Source: Desulfuromonadales bacterium C00003107 (GTDB lineage: Bacteria; Desulfobacterota; Desulfuromonadia; Desulfuromonadales; Syntrophotaleaceae). From it: a stretch of DNA of 5,535 nt. Location of the stretch: the NCBI GenBank assembly GCA_001751225.1, contig MAXT01000030.1, forward strand, positions 1 to 5,535, in the 5' to 3' direction. Made by a program: the position numbers and the translations under genes. Under the pieces are notes generated by a model. That model ran no database searches. It was not told the DNA's origin and saw only the letters and a list, made by a program, of their open reading frames with translations. Shown in pieces: positions 1 to 5,535 of this stretch (positions within the stretch are counted from its first letter, which is position 1; each line of letters opens with the position of its first letter).

Positions 1-27
1 GCTCTAAGGGGAGCTGGCAAGGACGGA

Positions 28-150
28 GGGACTGGCTCCTTGAAAAGGTGCCTGTCCCGGATGGCGCTAGTTTAAGGACCTTTTGGAGTGCCCTGAGCGT
101 TTCGCGGAGTGGGACAGGCAGCTTTTAAACTTCAAAAAGCAGCCAGTCCC
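28..150. repeat. Nested inverted repeat, REP/MITE-like intergenic element
   Basis: Two pairs of inverted arms are nested in one block. The outer arms are perfect 10-mers: GGGACTGGCT at 28-37 and AGCCAGTCCC at 141-150. The inner arms are 40-58 (TTGAAAAGGTGCCTGTCCC) and 111-129, which match as reverse complements at 17 of 19 positions. About 50 bases separate the inner arms, and they include a further CCTTTT (79-84) that could pair with AAAAGG (43-48). The block could fold into one large imperfect hairpin. No reading frame across it looks like a protein. The GTGCCTGTCCC and GGGACTGG cores resemble, from memory, dispersed palindromes associated with REP-associated tyrosine transposases, but that identity is inference. 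The structure is directly visible; mobility and copy number are not. Confidence 0.6.
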
Positions 151-219
151 AAGAGGCGCTGATGCCGAGGGTGGCGAGGGCGATAGTTGATGACGAGAAA
201 GCACCCGAAAATATTGGAT

Positions 220-250
220 AAAAAAAGGACGGCAGTATGCCGTCCTTTTT
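220..250 (-). terminator. Rho-independent terminator of prfC, probably bidirectional
   Basis: A 13-bp perfect stem (222-234 with 238-250) closes on a 3-base loop, or a 5-base loop if the last A-T pair opens. Its core is GGACGGCA/TGCCGTCC. Read on the minus strand, the G+C-rich core is followed by seven T residues (226 down to 220), 35 bases beyond the prfC stop codon, so it fits termination of prfC. Read on the plus strand, the stem ends in five T residues, so it could also stop transcription entering from the left. Confidence 0.9.
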
Positions 251-285
251 CATCTCGGCTACCCCTTTATTGGGAATTGCAGCCG

Positions 286-1872
286 TCAGTTAGGCTCCCG
301 CGTCTTGTGGAACACAATCTCAGGCCACTGTTCGATGGTGTGTCCCAGCCGCCATTCACTGGAGGCAAGGAAGGCCAACCCGCCCTCGGAATCCTTAGCC
401 AGGTTAGCCTGGTTTTTCTTCTCGAATTCTTCCATTTTTTTGTCATCATCGCATCCCACCCAACGGGCGGTGGCGTAGGCAATTCCCTCATACAGAGCAT
501 CGACGCCGTACTCATTCTGTAGCCGCGACATGATCACATCGAACTGCAACACCCCGACGGCACCAAGAATGTAGTCAGAGTTAATCAGCGGCCGAAACAG
601 CTGCACCGCCCCTTCCTCGGCCAATTGCTTCAAGCCCTTTTCAAGCTGCTTGGTCTTCAAAGGATTCTTCAGCCGTACTCGGCGGAAGTGCTCGGGAGCA
701 AAGCTGGGGATGCCAATGAATTTCAGGGGTTCTTTGTCGCTGAAAGTGTCGCCGATCTTGATCGTGCCGTGGTTATGAATACCGATGATGTCACCGGGGA
801 AGGCTTCCTCAACATGGGTACGGTCCTGAGCCATGAAGATAGTGGCGTTGCCCAGGATCACGTCCTTGCTGATGCGATGATGCTTGACCTTCATGCCGCG
901 CTTGAAAGTGCCCGAGCAAACCCGCAAAAAGGCTATACGGTCACGGTGGGCGGGATCCATATTTGCCTGAATCTTGAAGACAAAACCGGAGAAGGGCTCC
1001 TCGTAAGGAGAAACCTCGCGGGTCAAAGTTTGGGCAGGACGGGGAGCCGGTGCCTGCTCGACAAAAGCCTCGAGCATATCCTCGACACCAAAGTTATTGA
1101 TGGCGCTGCCGAAAAACACTGGGGTCTGGTTGCCTTTCAGATAGTGCTCAAGATCGAAGGGATTGGCCGCCCCTTCCAGCAGCTCGATATCCTCGCGCAG
1201 TTCGTCGGCCTGACTGCCGAGCAGTTCATCGAGGCGCGGATCAGATAGATCGTCGATCACCACCGCATCCTGGGTGCGGGTCTCCTGCCCCGGAGTGAAT
1301 AAGCTCAGGCGTTTGCGGTAGAGGTTATAGGTGCCCTTAAAGCGTTTACCCATGCCGATGGGCCAGGACAGGGGCGCGCATTCGACCTGCAAGGTCTCTT
1401 CGATATCGGCCAGAATATCGAGGGGCTCCAAGCCCTCTCGATCGAGCTTGTTGATGAAGGTCATAATCGGCGTGTTGCGCATGCGACAGACTTCCATCAA
1501 CTTACGGGTCTGAGTTTCGACCCCTTTAGCGTTGTCAATAACCATCAGTGCGCTGTCAACGGCAGTCAAAACCCGGTAGGTATCTTCGGAAAAATCCTGA
1601 TGACCCGGGGTATCGAGCAGGTTGACCTCACAATCCCGATAATTGAACTTCATCACCGAAGAAGTGACCGAAATACCACGCTCCTGCTCCATAGCCATCC
1701 AGTCACTGGTGGCATGGCGGGCCGCCTTGCGGGCCTTGACCGCCCCGGCCATCTGAATCGCCCCGCCGAACAGCAGCAGCTTTTCGGTCAGGGTGGTTTT
1801 ACCGGCATCGGGATGGCTGATAATACCAAATGTGCGGCGGCGGTCGACTTCCTTACGATGATTCTTGCTCAC
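286..1872 (-). CDS. prfC: Peptide chain release factor 3 (RF3)
   Basis: RF3 is the cytoplasmic translational GTPase that removes RF1 or RF2 from the ribosome after peptide release. From the GTG at 1872 the protein is 528 residues, against 529 in E. coli. G motifs visible are SHPDAGKTT (19-27, P-loop), RGISVTSSV (65-73, switch I), DTPGHQDF (87-94) and NKLD (141-144). The RF3-specific C-terminal half is intact, including [46 protein letters not shown] and the terminal FHKTREPN. The GTG start is preferred over the upstream in-frame ATG at 1959 for three reasons: an AAGAGG Shine-Dalgarno sits 7 bases before it; homology begins directly after it ([18 protein letters not shown]); and the ATG lies between the -35 and -10 boxes of the likely promoter. 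It is monocistronic here, followed by its own terminator. An EF-G or TypA identity is excluded by the RF3-type sequence throughout. Confidence 0.97.
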   Translation of the reverse strand: MSKNHRKEVDRRRTFGIISHPDAGKTTLTEKLLLFGGAIQMAGAVKARKAARHATSDWMAMEQERGISVTSSVMKFNYRDCEVNLLDTPGHQDFSEDTYRVLTAVDSALMVIDNAKGVETQTRKLMEVCRMRNTPIMTFINKLDREGLEPLDILADIEETLQVECAPLSWPIGMGKRFKGTYNLYRKRLSLFTPGQETRTQDAVVIDDLSDPRLDELLGSQADELREDIELLEGAANPFDLEHYLKGNQTPVFFGSAINNFGVEDMLEAFVEQAPAPRPAQTLTREVSPYEEPFSGFVFKIQANMDPAHRDRIAFLRVCSGTFKRGMKVKHHRISKDVILGNATIFMAQDRTHVEEAFPGDIIGIHNHGTIKIGDTFSDKEPLKFIGIPSFAPEHFRRVRLKNPLKTKQLEKGLKQLAEEGAVQLFRPLINSDYILGAVGVLQFDVIMSRLQNEYGVDALYEGIAYATARWVGCDDDKKMEEFEKKNQANLAKDSEGGLAFLASSEWRLGHTIEQWPEIVFHKTREPN

Positions 1873-1885
1873 TTCACAACCTCTT
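1873..1885 (-). promoter_or_regulatory. Ribosome binding site that fixes the prfC GTG start
   Basis: The minus strand reads AAGAGG, then seven bases (TTGTGAA), then GTG at 1872-1870. This is a good Shine-Dalgarno at normal spacing and supports the non-ATG start. No comparable ribosome binding site can be used for the upstream ATG, which would lie upstream of the predicted transcription start. Confidence 0.75.
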
Positions 1886-1935
1886 GTACGAAGACCTTCT
1901 GTCAGTTGAAAAATCAGGGCCTTAAGACCCAATGA

Positions 1936-1972
1936 ACCGCACATAATAGCGCAAAACAAGGAAAAAGGTCAA
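1936..1972 (-). promoter_or_regulatory. Sigma-70 promoter for prfC
   Basis: On the minus strand, TTGACC (1972-1967) is separated by 18 bases from TATTAT (1948-1943). Each hexamer differs from consensus at one position. Transcription would start near 1936, giving a leader of roughly 63 bases before the GTG start codon. No regulatory fold was recognised in that leader. The element is predicted from sequence only. Confidence 0.65.
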
Positions 1973-2102
1973 TGGCTTGGCATTGCAACCTGTTATTAGC
2001 TAATTTTCGACTCGGAAACCTGCCCAGCGTTCATCCGGAAACTTGCTACAGCCCCCGCTGACCATCCCAACTTGCACAACAGAAACATTGGCCGTGGAGA
2101 AT

Positions 2103-2131
2103 TTGACAACTCACACCTTATCGACTAGACC
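2103..2131 (+). promoter_or_regulatory. Candidate sigma-70 promoter for the receptor-yfiR-sensor operon
   Basis: A perfect -35 hexamer TTGACA (2103-2108) is followed after 17 bases by TAGACC (2126-2131), which matches the -10 consensus at only three of six positions. A weak -10 beside a perfect -35 often goes with regulated or activator-assisted promoters, but this one may not be functional. It would give a leader of roughly 65 bases before the ATG at 2202. Confidence 0.35.
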
Positions 2132-2190
2132 TTTAACTAGTGCTGAAACAATAACTTCCGGCCAATTCAGCGTTTTGCCAATCAATTAAA

Positions 2191-2201
2191 GTGGAGTAGC
2201 C
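2191..2201 (+). promoter_or_regulatory. Ribosome binding site of the TonB-dependent receptor gene
   Basis: GTGGAG (2191-2196) lies five bases before the ATG at 2202. This is strong, standard spacing and supports that start codon, which is also the one that supplies a signal peptide. Confidence 0.75.
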
Positions 2202-4274
2202 ATGGTTACAAAGAGCACCTACTTGGGCTGCGGTCACCGAGAAACCCTGTGGATATTTTGCAAGGTTCTGATGTTGTTTGTATTTTTTCTAGGAACCCCC
2301 ACCAATGGAATGACCCTTCCCGGCTCGGATAGTCAGCCAACAGAAAACCTGTTGAGCCTGAGCATCGAGGAATTACTCCAACTTGAAATCACCTCGGCCG
2401 CAAAAAAACCGCAAAAAATCAGCGACACCGCTGCGGCAATTTTCGTCATCACACAACAAGACATTCGCCGCTCCGGAGCAACCAGCATTCCTGAGGTACT
2501 GAGACTGGCACCGGGGATCAATGTGGCCCGGATCGACGGTAATAAATGGGCCATCACCGCTCGCGGCTTCAATGGCCGTTTCGCTAACAAGCTACTGGTA
2601 CTCATGGATGGCCGCAGCGTTTACACCCCCCTCTTCTCCGGGGTCTACTGGGACGTGCAAGACACCATGCTGGAGGATATCGAACGAATCGAGGTTATCC
2701 GCGGCCCAGGAGCCACCCTGTGGGGAGCTAATGCGGTTAATGGTGTAATCAACATTATTACCAAACACAGCGAAAAGACTCACGGTCTGCTACTTAAAGG
2801 CGGCTATGGCAGTGAAGAAAGGGGCTTCACTGCCCTTCGCTACGGTGATTCTCTGGGCAGCAATAGCAACTACCGGACTTATCTCAAATACTTTAACCGG
2901 GATAGTTTCGACGCCCAAGACGGTGGCGAGGCGGCCGATGACTGGAACGCCTTTCGCGGTGGGTTCCGTTTCGACAGTCGATTGAGCCCCCATGATACCT
3001 TGACCATACAGGGCGATGCCTACAGCGGTACCGAAGGGCAAACCGACGAAGAATTCAGTCTGCTTTCGCCCAGCTTTCGCAACATATCGGACAGCGACAC
3101 CGACTTTTCTGGCGCCAATCTGCTGCTCCGTTGGGAGCGAACCCTGTCCACATTCTCCAACCTGGCTCTGCAGGCCTACTACGACCGCACCAAGCGGGAC
3201 GAAACGGTCCTGTTGAAAGAGACCCGCGACACGCTGGATATTGATTTCCAGCACCGCTTCGCCCTCGGCCAGCGTCAGGAAATCATCTGGGGTCTCGGCT
3301 ACCGCGTCAGCTGGGACGATATCGACCCGCGAGAACCGACCATGACCATTAACGATGACGACCAGACGGATCAGATGGCCAGTATCTTTATCCAGGACGA
3401 AATCACCCTGAAAGAAGACCTGCTACGTCTGATACTCGGGACCAAGCTCGAACACAACGACTATACCAGCTTTGAACTCCAGCCCAACGCGCGCCTGATC
3501 TGGTCCCCCAGTGAAAGCCACTCGGTCTGGGCCGCCGTGTCCCGGGCGGTGCGCACCCCGTCCCGCTTCGAGAAAGACGGCACCCTGGAGATTAACCTGA
3601 TTCCGCCCGCGCCGCCAACGCCGCTGATGGTGGTTACCGCCGACGGCAACAGCGATTACGACAGCGAAGAGTTGCTAGCTTGGGAACTCGGCTACCGCTT
3701 CATGCCGAAACCGGCCTTTTCCCTGGACCTGGCCGCCTTCCTTAACGTTTACAACAATCTGCGCTCGGCCGAACCGCAAGCCCTCGACTCCTCGGCATTA
3801 CCGGCCTACCTGATCGTGCCCAGGGAGCTCGGCAACAACTTAAAAGCCAAGACCTGGGGCTTTGAATTGGCCTCCGACTGGCAGGCGGCCAAATTCTGGC
3901 GCCTGCAGGCGGCCTACAGCTATTTGCAGATGGATGTCGACACCACCAAGGGCAGCGGCGATATTGGCAGTATCGAGCTGATGGAAGGGACTAGCCCCGA
4001 ACACCAGCTTTCCCTCCGCTCGTCGATGGACCTGCCGCACAACATCGAACTCGATCTCTGGCTGCGCTATGCCGACAACCTGGAATCCCAAGACACCGAC
4101 GGCTACCTGACTCTGGATATGCGCCTCGGCTGGCAGCCGCGCCCCGGCCTGGAACTTTCCCTGGTCGGTCAAAACCTGTTCCAAAGCAGTCACCAGGAAT
4201 ACGACCCGGAGTTCCAGGCTCTGGCCTCGGAAGTCCCACGCGGAATTTACGGCCAGGCGATCTGGCGATATTGA
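2202..4274 (+). CDS. TonB-dependent outer-membrane receptor
   Basis: This is a 690-residue gated beta-barrel of the outer membrane that would import or sense a ligand using TonB-ExbBD energy. A signal peptide is visible: a charged N-region with K4, R13 and K21, a hydrophobic stretch around 22-31, and cleavage probably near 36. A short segment, SLSIEELLQLEITSAAKK (52-69), precedes the plug and probably contains the TonB-contact region, though no textbook TonB box is evident. The plug (about 68-188) has ARGF (120-123), LLVLMDGRSVY (131-141) and IEVIRGPGATLWGANAVNG (163-181). The rest is barrel, with repeated aromatic-rich strands and a final strand ending in WRY, a usual outer-membrane C-terminal signature. 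No N-terminal STN signalling domain fits between signal peptide and plug. A proline-rich segment (468-474) probably sits in a surface loop. The substrate cannot be assigned. The gene is first in an operon with the YfiR-like and CHASE8-sensor genes, which argues for a sensing as well as a transport role. Confidence 0.93.
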   Translation: MVTKSTYLGCGHRETLWIFCKVLMLFVFFLGTPTNGMTLPGSDSQPTENLLSLSIEELLQLEITSAAKKPQKISDTAAAIFVITQQDIRRSGATSIPEVLRLAPGINVARIDGNKWAITARGFNGRFANKLLVLMDGRSVYTPLFSGVYWDVQDTMLEDIERIEVIRGPGATLWGANAVNGVINIITKHSEKTHGLLLKGGYGSEERGFTALRYGDSLGSNSNYRTYLKYFNRDSFDAQDGGEAADDWNAFRGGFRFDSRLSPHDTLTIQGDAYSGTEGQTDEEFSLLSPSFRNISDSDTDFSGANLLLRWERTLSTFSNLALQAYYDRTKRDETVLLKETRDTLDIDFQHRFALGQRQEIIWGLGYRVSWDDIDPREPTMTINDDDQTDQMASIFIQDEITLKEDLLRLILGTKLEHNDYTSFELQPNARLIWSPSESHSVWAAVSRAVRTPSRFEKDGTLEINLIPPAPPTPLMVVTADGNSDYDSEELLAWELGYRFMPKPAFSLDLAAFLNVYNNLRSAEPQALDSSALPAYLIVPRELGNNLKAKTWGFELASDWQAAKFWRLQAAYSYLQMDVDTTKGSGDIGSIELMEGTSPEHQLSLRSSMDLPHNIELDLWLRYADNLESQDTDGYLTLDMRLGWQPRPGLELSLVGQNLFQSSHQEYDPEFQALASEVPRGIYGQAIWRY

Positions 4275-4317
4275 TACCGAACCGATGCCATTGCCCCGAG
4301 CAAGCACAGCTCTAAAA

Positions 4318-4902
4318 ATGATGAATTATCGTAACTGGTGCAAATACACCGCATGGTGGTTTTTAATCAGCGTTGTCCTTCTGGCACTGCCAGTGGCAAG
4401 TCAGGCCCAACTGCATAAAGAGCAGGTCATGACAGCTCTCATCTATAATTTCGCCCGCTTCGTCACCTGGCCCGAAGGTTCATTTCCCGCACAGGATGCC
4501 CCTTTGGTCATCGCTGTCATGGGTGACGGCTCCATGCAAAGAGAGCTCTCCAGCCTGCTGGGAAAACAGGTTGAGGAGCGAAGGATTGTCGTGCGACAGA
4601 TATCCTTTAAGGAGGCATTGGGCCAGAACTCGCCATGGCACATTCTGTATATCCCCCAGTCGTCCCCGAGACGACTCGCCAGTCTTATGGACGCCGTGGC
4701 GAAACAGCCGGTTCTGACCATCAGCACCATGCAGGACTTCGTCCGCAAAGGCGGCGTACTGCATTTGCAAGACACCTTGCCAACCGTCGCCTTTTCCATC
4801 AATCTGGATAGCGCCGAAGAGGCCGGTTTGACCATCAGCTCCAAGTTGTTTCGTCTGGCCGACACGGTTATCAAAAACGGCCAGGTAAGGGAGGGACCTT
4901 GA
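4318..4902 (+). CDS. YfiR-family (DUF4154) periplasmic protein
   Basis: From the ATG at 4318 this is 194 residues. Residues 1-30 form a signal peptide with a WWFLISVVLLALP core and a likely cleavage after SQA. The mature part shows the YfiR/DUF4154 pattern: ALIYNFARFVTWP near the N-terminus (about 40-52), WHILYI (107-112), VLTIS followed by DFVRKGGVLHL (about 132-150), and VAFSINLD with GLTISSKLFRLA up to about 181. In the characterised YfiBNR system YfiR is a periplasmic inhibitor of the diguanylate cyclase YfiN. By analogy this protein should control the sensor encoded immediately downstream, but that is inference. The mature protein has no cysteine, unlike Pseudomonas YfiR, whose disulfides matter for stability. 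The start is uncertain: in-frame ATGs at 4285, 4318 and 4321 all lack a clear Shine-Dalgarno. 4318 gives the most normal signal-peptide length; 4285 would give 205 residues. The gap from the receptor stop is 10-43 bases. Confidence 0.9.
   Translation: MMNYRNWCKYTAWWFLISVVLLALPVASQAQLHKEQVMTALIYNFARFVTWPEGSFPAQDAPLVIAVMGDGSMQRELSSLLGKQVEERRIVVRQISFKEALGQNSPWHILYIPQSSPRRLASLMDAVAKQPVLTISTMQDFVRKGGVLHLQDTLPTVAFSINLDSAEEAGLTISSKLFRLADTVIKNGQVREGP
4885..4902 (+). promoter_or_regulatory. Ribosome binding site and TTGA stop/start overlap coupling yfiR-like gene to sensor
   Basis: A purine-rich AAGGGAGGG (4887-4895) lies three bases before a TTG at 4899-4901, whose last two bases begin the TGA stop (4900-4902) of the YfiR-like gene. 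This TTGA overlap with a strong ribosome binding site decides the start of the next gene and indicates translational coupling. No ATG or GTG lies in this frame between the overlap and the end of the first transmembrane helix. Confidence 0.7.
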
Positions 4903-5535
4903 TTGTTTTTGCGCCCGACATACGCAACTGGTCTATCAAGAACAAGCTCAAGGCGGTAATTATCCTTACCAGTCTTGCGGTGCTGCTCGTGCTCTTCCTC
5001 GTCTTTGTTTTGACGCAACGTAATTTCTTGCGCAATAAGCTATTGCAGGAGATGGACGTCCTTGCTCGCAACTTAGCCAATAACTGTGCAGCATCGGTGA
5101 TCTTCGGCGATCACCGTACTGCCAACGAAACCCTTGAATCCCTCAAAGCCAACCCGCAAGTGGCCATCGGCATCATTTACGATACCGAGGGGCGAATCTT
5201 TTCCAGCTACCACCAACAAGAGACGCTCGATTCTCCTACAACCTATCCATCCCCAGCGCTTCTCGACGCAGGTCACCTCTTTTCCAGACATCATCTCGAC
5301 AGCATCCAAACCATCGGCTACGGTTCGGAAGAGTTGGGCCTGCTTTATCTGCGGGCCAACCTGAAGATGATCGAAAATACCTTGCTGCGGTATATCGGTT
5401 TCGGATTTAGGGGGCTAGGGGGAGCCTTTGTTCTGGCCTGGATACTGGCCTCCCGGCTCCAGCGTGTCATCTCCCAACCGATTGAGCAGCTCGCTGCCGC
5501 CATGAAATCGGTATCGAAAGAACGCAATTACAGCC
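4899..5535 (+). CDS. CHASE8-type membrane sensor protein, 3' end outside the window
   Basis: The frame stays open from a TTG at 4899 to the window end, giving 212 residues of a longer protein. Visible order: a short cytoplasmic segment (IRNWSIKNKLK, 8-18), TM1 (about 19-38), a periplasmic domain (about 40-160), TM2 (about 163-185), then a HAMP start with the conserved proline at 194 (ISQPIEQLA). The periplasmic domain has the CHASE8 pattern seen in YfiN-type proteins: LARNLANNCAASVIFGDHRTA (55-75), LKANPQVAIGIIYDTEGRIFSSY (82-104) and ELGLLYLRANL (145-155). The output domain is missing: a GGDEF diguanylate cyclase as in YfiN/TpbB is possible, and so is a histidine kinase, possibly hybrid. The in-frame ATG at 5052 would delete TM1, so the TTG start is preferred. 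The partner is probably the YfiR-like protein encoded upstream, acting on this periplasmic domain. Confidence 0.85.
   Translation, partial: MIVFAPDIRNWSIKNKLKAVIILTSLAVLLVLFLVFVLTQRNFLRNKLLQEMDVLARNLANNCAASVIFGDHRTANETLESLKANPQVAIGIIYDTEGRIFSSYHQQETLDSPTTYPSPALLDAGHLFSRHHLDSIQTIGYGSEELGLLYLRANLKMIENTLLRYIGFGFRGLGGAFVLAWILASRLQRVISQPIEQLAAAMKSVSKERNYS

Larger units (their letters stand above)
1873..2201. other. Divergent intergenic control region between prfC and the receptor operon
   Basis: These 329 bases separate two divergently transcribed units and contain no credible gene. Near prfC is the promoter described at 1936-1972. Upstream of that is a perfect 10-bp palindrome, ATTAGCTAAT (1995-2004). 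An 11-base direct repeat, CGGAAAC(C/T)TGC, occurs at 2013-2023 and 2036-2046, 23 bases apart and differing at one position. A TTGACA at 2103-2108 starts the candidate receptor promoter, and ACTAG/CTAGT inverted arms (2124-2128 and 2137-2141) lie over its -10 side. No riboswitch, small-RNA fold or attenuator was recognised. Regulator identity cannot be inferred. Confidence 0.6.

Noticed and set aside
3..128. Open stretch in frame 3 at the left edge that might be the end of an upstream gene
   Set aside because: It runs through the arms of the inverted repeat, has no recognisable protein pattern, and the composition follows the repeat. A minus-strand stretch ending in SWDWLLFEV (stop at 125-127) has no start codon or ribosome binding site and likewise derives partly from the repeat arm.
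187..522. Plus-strand ORF across the terminator and the 3' end of prfC
   Set aside because: It spans a strong terminator hairpin and is antisense to the conserved C-terminus of RF3; no protein family pattern.
625..1248. 207-residue plus-strand ORF
   Set aside because: Entirely antisense to prfC, whose sequence is fully conserved; a codon-bias shadow.
2087..2166. ATTGGCC (2087-2093) and GGCCAAT (2160-2166) inverted arms flanking the receptor promoter
   Set aside because: Only seven bases and 66 bases apart; too weak to call an operator loop or RNA stem without conservation data.
1873..2201. Possible riboswitch or c-di-GMP aptamer in the divergent region
   Set aside because: No stem set matching a known class was found by eye on either strand, and the candidate leaders are only about 65 bases.
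3900..3911. 12-bp palindrome CGCCTGCAGGCG, and a nearby repeated GCAGGCGGCC
   Set aside because: Explained by coding for similar QAA-containing barrel strands with G+C-rich codons in the receptor.
4658..4676. Perfect 7-bp hairpin (AGTCGTC/GACGACT, 5-base loop) inside the YfiR-like gene
   Set aside because: No T tract follows, and the sequence codes for ordinary residues in a conserved part of the protein; probably chance.
4443..5018. 191-residue minus-strand ORF
   Set aside because: Antisense to the YfiR-like gene and the start of the sensor gene, both with clear family motifs in their own frames.

Overview
This looks like a chromosomal window from a free-living Gram-negative bacterium of moderately high G+C. 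It holds one housekeeping gene, prfC, and the first three genes of an envelope sensing operon transcribed away from it. The RF3 residues around the switch I region ([21 protein letters not shown]) resemble, from memory, Desulfuromonas/Geobacter/Pelobacter-type proteins more than enteric ones. A gammaproteobacterium remains possible, because no search was run.

Layout. Positions 1-221 contain no convincing gene. They are dominated by a nested inverted repeat (28-150) that resembles a REP or MITE-type intergenic element. A strong factor-independent terminator (220-250) ends prfC, which occupies 286-1872 on the minus strand. prfC starts at a GTG with a good ribosome binding site, and a near-consensus sigma-70 promoter lies just upstream. 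A 329-base divergent intergenic region (1873-2201) holds the promoters for both directions and several short repeats that could be operators.

The plus-strand operon begins at 2202 with a 690-residue TonB-dependent outer-membrane receptor. A YfiR-family (DUF4154) periplasmic protein follows within about 45 bases. A membrane sensor then overlaps the YfiR stop codon by four bases and is cut by the window end. It has TM, CHASE8-like periplasmic domain, TM, and the start of a HAMP domain.

How the genes may work together. In the known YfiBNR (TpbB) system, periplasmic YfiR inhibits the CHASE8-HAMP-GGDEF diguanylate cyclase YfiN, and the outer-membrane lipoprotein YfiB relieves this by sequestering YfiR. 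Here the outer-membrane position in the operon is taken by a TonB-dependent receptor. This suggests a relay of outer-membrane ligand or receptor state to periplasmic YfiR-like protein to inner-membrane CHASE8 sensor. The output domain (GGDEF or histidine kinase) lies beyond position 5535 and cannot be stated.
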